Shown here in pieces: positions 57,725 through 64,000 of a stretch of DNA of 64,000 nt (position 1 is its first letter; each line of letters begins with the position of its first letter). Source of the DNA: Adineta vaga (taxonomy: Eukaryota > Rotifera); the NCBI GenBank assembly GCA_021613535.1, contig CP075496.1, forward strand, positions 8,556,001 to 8,620,000, read 5' to 3'. The position numbers and the translations under genes were made by a program. The notes under the pieces are model-generated. The model was not told where the DNA came from, made no database searches, and worked only from the letters and a program-made list of their open reading frames with translations.

Positions 57725-60700
57725 ATGACTACAAACAGTATGGATTTAACATATATTGATTTCAATCATGATTGGAAATATTTTTATCAATCATCAAATG
57801 ATAAAACGATTGTATCAACGACTGATGATCCTGATCAACATTGGTCTTCAATTGATTTACCACATGTTCTGGAGAAAAACAAATCTAATGCAGATCCTGA
57901 TAAATGGTGGTATATAAAACAATTTGAATGGTTTGCAACAAATTACCAATCGGAACACGAAATTTATTTCAATTTTCAAATATCGGACATTTGCGAGAAG
58001 AAATTTGATATTCATGCTACTATATGGCTTAATAACAAAGAAATATTTTCGGGTTTATTATCATCGTTAAACAAACCTATGGAAATATCTCCCAAATTAT
58101 TACATAGAGAAGATAAACATGCTAATACATTAGTGATCTGTTGTTTAAATATGAGTCTTATCTATCGTATTTCACTTTTGACCCATGCAAAAATAATTTG
58201 TGCCACTGGACAAGTAATGACAGATGAAAACTTGAAAGATTCTGAGAAGAAACCAATAGATGTTTTGGATTATACAGTGAGCATCGATAATTCAGATGGA
58301 CGTATTGATCTTGCTTTCAATCCAAAACTGAAATCTCAATTGTCATTAGTATCATTGATACAAGAAAATGTTTCTTCAATTGTTAAAGATGATAAAAAGA
58401 ATGAAAACATTGACGAAGATTTTCTTGTACCTCGTCTAGCAATTCTAATACTTATAGTTGGTACACGAGGTGATGTTCAACCATTTATTGCGTAAGTTAA
58501 TTTAATTATTTCTTAGATAACAGCAAAATCGTATGTATCTACTGTTTTCAGTCTTGGACAAGCACTTCGTCAAGTTGGACATCGTGTTCGATTAGCTACA
58601 CATGAAACATTTCGTTCATTTGTTCGTGGTAATGGTTTAGAATTCTATCCATTAGCTGGCGATCCAGCTGATCTAATGTCATTTATGGTAAAAAATGCAG
58701 GTATTATTCCTTCGATAAGTAGTATTCTTGAAGGTGACATTCAAAAAAAGCGTCGTTGTCTTGCTGAAATTCTTGCTTCAACATGGTTAGCATGTATAGC
58801 TGATGATGATGAAACAAAAGCACCCTTTACTGCCGAAGCAATCATAGCAAATCCACCATCATTTGGTCATATTCATTGTGCAGAAAAATTACAAATTCCT
58901 TTACATATCATGTTTACAATGCCTTGGACACCAACAACAGAATTTCCTCATCCATTAGCCAACATTGAAAGTTCCATTGGACCGAAAGAAAAAATTAATT
59001 TATATTCATATGACGTCATTGAAATGCTAGTAAGTTTATAAATGAAAAGAAGGATGACTCAAAATTTCTTCTTTATTTTGCTTTCTATTTCATAAGACAT
59101 GGACAGGTATGCGTGATATTGTCAATAATTTTCGAAAGAAAACTTTGGGACTCAGAGAATTACACGTACGTCAAGCGATCAATGTCTTAATCGATGAATA
59201 TGTACCACATACATATTGTTGGTCACCATCGCTTGTCGTTAAACCAAAAGACTGGGGAGCTCATATAGATGTGTCAGGATTTTTCTTTCTCAATCTTGGT
59301 ACTGCATATACTAATCCACCAGATGATCTTCTTGAATTTCTGGGTATCAATCATGATGGCACACGTAACGCTCGTCATCTATCTCCTCCAATTTATATCG
59401 GTTTTGGTTCGATTACAGGTCATGATTCTCGTCGACTTCTAAAAATTGTTCTTGTTGCTGTAGAACAAACTGGATATCGAGTTTTATTATCTGGTCTAGC
59501 AACGGATACAGATCGATTACCATCGAATATATTCAGAATCGGAAATGTACCACACGATTGGCTTTTTCAATACGGTAAGTATTCTTCATTATCATAAAGG
59601 AACATATCATTGAGTATATTATGATTTATTTAGTATCTGCTGTTTGTCATCATGGTGGAGCTGGTACAACAGCTGCTGGTCTACGTGCTGGTAAACCAAC
59701 AATTATTGTGCCATTTTTTGGTGATCAATTTTTTTGGGGAAATATAATTGAGAAGAGTGGAGCTGGTTCACAACCACTTCCAGGAAAATCAATTACTAGT
59801 TCTCAACTAATTGAAGCATTTCGTTTTGTTCATAAACCATCAACATGTGCTGCTGCAGAACGAATTCGTGATGCTATTTTAAAAGAAAATGGATGTGCTG
59901 CAGCAGTTTATGCATTTCATGCTAATTTACCTTTGACACGTATGCACAGTGATCTGGAACCAACATTTGCTGCTTGTTATTATTTGGAAAAATACAATAT
60001 ACAAATATCACGACCTGTTGCTCAAGTACTTGTTGCAGCAGGTGCTTTGGAAGAATCTGAACTTTGTCACCATATTACACGAGAATGGCAATTTGAACAT
60101 GATAATCGTGTACATTTATTGACTCATGGTATTATTGAACATTCTCAAAAAGCTTTTTCAAGTATGTTTATTGATACTGCGGACGATTTAAAACGTGCTG
60201 TTAATAATGATAATGCAGTAAAAGGAACATTAGAAGGTGTAGGAAGTGTTGCTAAAGGTTTTGGTCTAGGTCTAGGTCATTTAACAATTGGATGTTTATC
60301 TCTATATGGTGAAATGACTGATGCACTCAATGTTATTACGTCACTTTATGATCCCTATAGGTAAGATTATTTGTTTCATTCCATAAATATTTCAAGGAAG
60401 ATCATATGATTAATAATTCATTGTGTAGTGATACAAAGACACGACAGCGACCACGAGTAACAGATTTTAAATCGGGTGCTAAGGCAGCTGGTTTAGCTCT
60501 ATTCAATGGTTGGAAAGATGGAATCACTGGTATCATCAAACAACCACGAGCGGGTTATGAAAAACATGGTGTATTAGGTAGTGCAGCTGGATCGGTTATA
60601 GCAACAGTGAACATTGCTGTAAAACCAACAGTAGGAACTCTTTCATCTATTACTTGGTTAAGTCGCGGTACTTATGCGAGTGTTAGAAAAACAATTGAAA

Positions 60701-60975
60701 CTTATCGCAATGAAGGACGACGAATTTCATCGAAACTATTCGATGCATCATTATCATCGATCGAAGATAACGAACGAAAACATGACGAAAGTAATGATAA
60801 TGATGAATCATTTTCGACCAATGTCAAGACAGCAGCAACAAGATCGGGCTTTCATCCAAAAACATGTCAAACTATTCTTGATGAATTTGAAAAAATTAAA
60901 AGAGAACAAGTACAAAAGATTGATGTAAAAATAAGCAAAAAGAAGAGTATATCGAATTTTTTTTTGAAAAAGTAA
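57725..60975 (+). CDS. Sterol 3-beta-glucosyltransferase-like protein with extra N- and C-terminal domains
   Basis: Five exons (57725-58491, 58552-59029, 59097-59574, 59634-60360, 60429-60975) give 998 residues, with all phases consistent. Residues ~1-190 resemble a GH2-type beta-sandwich sugar-binding fold ([30 protein letters not shown]). Residues ~240-650 are a GT28/UGT80 glycosyltransferase: [41 protein letters not shown], and the UDP-sugar signature [18 protein letters not shown] followed by [10 protein letters not shown]. The C-terminus ([41 protein letters not shown]) is Gly/Ala-rich and resembles the VPS13/ATG2 C-terminal membrane-binding type. Likely role: glucosylation of sterols at membranes. 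Confidence 0.88.
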
Positions 60976-61129
60976 ATATATCGTCATCTGAATAAATGAC
61001 TGCATATCAAACAAACTATGTATAAGAATGTATTAAACAAGATCTCCAATGGTTGTCAACATTCTTTCTTCAGAAAATATTCTACTTGATGGTAAAAACG
61101 TGGTATAAAGACTATATAAGTATAAAAGC

Positions 61130-61791
61130 TAATCTGTTATAGAATAAAATGTGAAAAGTATGAATTAGAAACAAAAATAATTTTATCGTATAAATGAGTA
61201 GAAGAATGGAAATAATGATTGCCTGTATAAAATATCCAATTGCATGTTTTGATGGTTTAGTTTTCGATAGCAGAAATTGAACAGTGTAGATTTGTTGACG
61301 AACATACGGTGAAACTGAACAAGCTAATAAATCGAAAACGAATGTAATTACAATAGGAAGAAAGCCAATCGAAACTGGATAGAAGATATATGTTGAATAA
61401 GAGAAAAATATCGGATTTAATATGACTGATGCATAAAACGAAAAACAAACTATAGTAGTAATATATTATGCTAGTTTCAATGTAAAAAGTCGTCTTAGAT
61501 TGACTGATATAGTAAGAGTGTGTATCGATTTCTACATTATACACGATAATAACCTGTCAGATCATCACCATATATTGATGTTAAGATGGTTAAAATTATT
61601 GAAATAAATCGATAGAAGAAACTAGCGATTGATTCAACAATAAGATAAAACAGATCTTGATTATTACGGAAATGTTTTGACTGATTGAGAACAAGAATAT
61701 TTAAATCATTACCAATAATTCCCAAAGTAAATACAATACAATCGGTATAAAATGTGTGATCAGTGACGAATTTTAGTAAACCTGAGGACAT
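61130..61791 (-). pseudogene. Degenerate 7TM receptor (GPCR) remnant
   Basis: ATG 61791 opens a normal receptor start with TM1 (VFTLGIIGNDLNILVL) and TM2-like sequence, but the frame stops after GDDLTGYYRV at about 61537. Downstream, in another frame, the late helices continue (FYASVILNPIFFSY, YPVSIGFLPIVITFVF) with a further stop in between. The TM3-TM4 segment with the expected DRY-like motif is missing. Interpreted as an internally deleted, frameshifted paralogue of the neighbouring receptor genes. Confidence 0.65.
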
Positions 61792-61937
61792 TGTAAAAAA
61801 CTGTGATACGTTATTCAAAGTGACTTAATGTATGAAAATCTAATTACATTTGATAGATACTGCTTTGCCGAAGAGTTTTTATAATCTCGAGAGTATGATT
61901 AAAAAGGATAAAATTAATAAAAATAAGTACTAAAAAA

Positions 61938-62860
61938 TTAAAGAACTTGACCCTCTCTATTTGACCACCATTTTTCTATGAACTCATCGATTTTGGTTAG
62001 TTTCATTTCCGAAAAACGTTGATTTAATGTTGGTTCATATTCTACTTCTCCTCGAGCAAAATGAACCATTGAATCAGGATACAATGTATCGATCAAGTTG
62101 ACCGGATTTGGACTTCGTGTTGCTAACATTTCGTCAATGGTAAGACGTTGTACAAGAAATTTTTGATGTCGGACTTTTTCTCCTAATCGAATGATTTCAT
62201 TCCAACTTGTCCGTGATCCAATAATTCCCGAATGAGGTTCCCATCGTTCTAAATCAAGTGCAGCTGCAACAAACTTTGCAACATCTTCTAACAAAGTAAC
62301 ATTCAATGGTTCATCGCCAGTACCAGCAAACCAAGCAGTACATTTATTAATATCAACACCAAAAACCATCGGCTCCAAAGAAGGATTACTTCGTTGCGGT
62401 GTTGCAAAATAATCCATAAATAATCCATTTAGAAATAAAGTATATTCAATACCAGATTTTTTTACGGCATCAACAACTGGCTTCTTTACTTTCGTAAATA
62501 ATTCTATCGATTCATTTCTCTCACTTGTACCAGTCCATTCAGAGGGTGCAAATCGTTTTACACCAGCATCGATTGATGCTTTTAGTAGAGCAATTTGAGC
62601 ATCACGACAGATTCATTCACATCAGCAATACATGATATGACAGTATGAACATTTTCTAAACCTTTAACAAGTTGTTGATGATCATTATAATCGACTGTAA
62701 TGAAGATAACATCTTTGGATACCAGATCAGATGATTGTTGACGTGAAAATACAACAACTCTATACTTTCCAGTGGTATGAATTGCATTTACAATATTTCG
62801 ACCAACCGATCCTGTCCCTCCTGCAACAACAACTTTTTTCATTTCATCCATCTTTAACAT
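61938..62860 (-). CDS. NmrA-like / isoflavone-reductase-like NAD(P)-binding protein, apparent frameshift
   Basis: Starts at 62860. Rossmann N-terminus KKVVVAGGTGSVGRNIVNAI (GxxGxxG), VVVFSRQ, and VHTVISCIADVNES. The frame then shifts by one base at about 62605 and continues through DAQIALLKASIDAGVKRFA PSEWTG-like NmrA sequence to GQVL at 61938 (~305 residues in all). Family members are atypical short-chain reductases or redox sensors, common in fungi and bacteria. Both halves match the family on either side of the shift. A 53-nt GT-AG segment could be spliced out to restore a frame but would delete conserved residues. Intronless otherwise; probable transferred gene. Confidence 0.72.
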
Positions 62861-63022
62861 TCAGTAAACTATTCTCGTGTTTGTTTTTATATACAAAAGA
62901 TAACTATTTTGATTCTAAGATATCAACATTTCAAGCACATTTAAACACAAAAAATGAGTACAGATGACACGTATATACTTTAAAAACACTACCATTATCT
63001 TTTAGACAAAAATATCCAAGTT

Positions 63023-63541
63023 TTAATTTTTAATTTTGCCTTGTTCGTTATCGTACGCTTGGAGACATCTGTAAGACCAAAAAGCAGTCACTAAATCTTG
63101 AAGACCAAAAATAATCAGTTGTATTTCAATAGAACTAGAACCGACAGTAATAAAAAAACATAATCATTCAATTACTTTCAAAGTAATACTCACTAAAAAT
63201 ATACCATAGCAACTATTACAGGTAGAGCAAACAAACGTCCTATTATACTTGCTCTAAATATTGAAAAATAAAACCAAATTGAAAGTTAAAAACAATTTCA
63301 ATTTTCATTACCGAAAAAAATCAATCAATCCATATTTTCCAGCAATATAATAATAGTATCCAATGATGGCTACACCTAAACCTGTTGATCGTACATATTG
63401 AGCAGCTTGTGCTGTTTGAAGAGGTAATACGAATAATAATTTCGTTGCCAAATGTGGAAAGAGTAGAAGTAATAAGCCTTGAATGATTAATAATATTCCC
63501 ACCGATGTAAAACTTGTTTTTAATGCTCGTTCAGTCGACAT
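63023..63541 (-). CDS. Small four-helix membrane protein, unknown
   Basis: Three exons starting at 63541 (MSTERALKTSF). Hydrophobic segments: SVGILLIIQGLLLLLFP, VRSTGLGVAIIGYYYYIAG, after the first intron SIIGRLFALPVIVAMVYF, and after the second SIEIQLIIFGLQDLVTAFW, ending DNEQGKIKN. Total about 136 residues. The four-helix topology and short loops resemble small conserved integral membrane proteins, but I cannot name the family. Splice sites fit the local short-intron pattern. Confidence 0.6.
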
Positions 63542-63844
63542 TCTTGAATACAATTCTATCCAAAAGAAAACGATTTTGTTTTTCTTTCTGTTTTTCACGT
63601 GGGTAACAGCGTCCTTGTGTTTACGTCTTTTTTCTATTACTATGACAGAAAGAGAGAAACGTTCTCTTTTTTCTTTCAGTCAACGATTTGTTCGTCGCTA
63701 TTGGTCTAGTCAATTCTAAGTAGATACAAACACATCTTTTTTCGTATAGGCTTGTTATTTTTACTCGAAAAAAAAAGAGAAAAAATATTTTAACATAAAT
63801 TTCAGTTTTTTATCACCAGGTATTTTGATGCATTGATAGTTTCT
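63542..63844. other. Short intergenic gap
   Basis: About 300 bp between two minus-strand genes. Nothing was recognised. Confidence 0.4.
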
Positions 63845-64000
63845 TCAAGGTTCAGAAAAATAGGACTGACGCGTAGCCCAGCGTCGATGTGGATAATCAT
63901 GTTTATATGCCGTTGGAATCCAAACTGGTCGTTCTTCTGGTATTCGGCGTTGACGAAGACGTTGAAGATCAAGTTGTCGAGATAAATATTCCGATAATTT
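63845..64000 (-). CDS. C-terminal exon of an unidentified protein (partial)
   Basis: Minus-strand open frame entering from the right edge and ending at TGA 63845-63847. The ~51 residues are strongly basic and Arg/Tyr/Pro-rich (SRQLDLQRLRQRRIPEE, then VWIPTAYKHDYPHRRWATR). The composition suggests a mitochondrial or axonemal structural protein, but the family cannot be determined from this fragment. Confidence 0.5.
   Translation of the reverse strand, partial: KLSEYLSRQLDLQRLRQRRIPEERPVWIPTAYKHDYPHRRWATRQSYFSEP

Overview
The window looks like nuclear DNA of a bdelloid rotifer (Adineta/Rotaria-like). It is AT-rich and gene-dense. Most introns are tiny (about 47-75 nt, GT-AG). There is a bdelloid-type H2A with a lysine-rich tail, and several bdelloid-style families: F-box/LRR proteins, an arginine ADP-ribosyltransferase-LRR gene, rhodopsin-like receptors, and genes with bacterial, fungal or plant affinities. 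Assignments rest on reading the translations and motifs by eye; no database search was possible.

The left part (about 0.7-28.2 kb) is mostly ordinary animal core genes: mitoribosomal mL43, the ER AMPylase FICD, EDEM3 (minus strand), a 7TM receptor, a histone group (H2A divergent from H2B, then H4, each with a 3' stem-loop, no H3), COQ3, and a voltage-gated calcium channel beta subunit with two possible first exons. Lineage-specific genes sit among them: a Cys/His-rich zinc-binding candidate, a single-pass membrane protein, a secreted cysteine-rich protein and a 68-aa protein. A PABP-like two-RRM gene with an apparent frameshift ends this part.

From about 28.4 kb the character changes. A 121-bp inverted-repeat element with a perfect 8-bp target duplication is followed by a broken ADP-ribosyltransferase-LRR gene, receptors (one broken), a PEBP-family gene, a cysteine-rich pseudogene with two in-frame stops, a defensin-like peptide gene and a glutathionylspermidine-amidase-like CHAP protein. 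Then comes a 10-kb tandem array of five membrane-anchored FkbM-type methyltransferases (37.1-47.0 kb). After it lie F-box genes, a GDPD phosphodiesterase, an EGF membrane protein, a methyltransferase fragment, a BAHD-type acyltransferase, a sterol-glucosyltransferase-like gene with extra N- and C-terminal domains, and an NmrA-like reductase with an apparent frameshift. This resembles the accessory, transfer-rich compartment known from bdelloid genomes.

The best candidate for undescribed biology is the FkbM array. All five copies share one architecture: a short cytosolic tail, one membrane anchor, a variable stem, then the methyltransferase domain. All five have a phase-1 intron at the same place inside SAM motif I. 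Copies 1/3 and 2/4 pair by similarity, which implies duplication of a two-gene block. The topology suggests lumenal (Golgi-type) methylation of glycans or other secreted substrates; this is inference.
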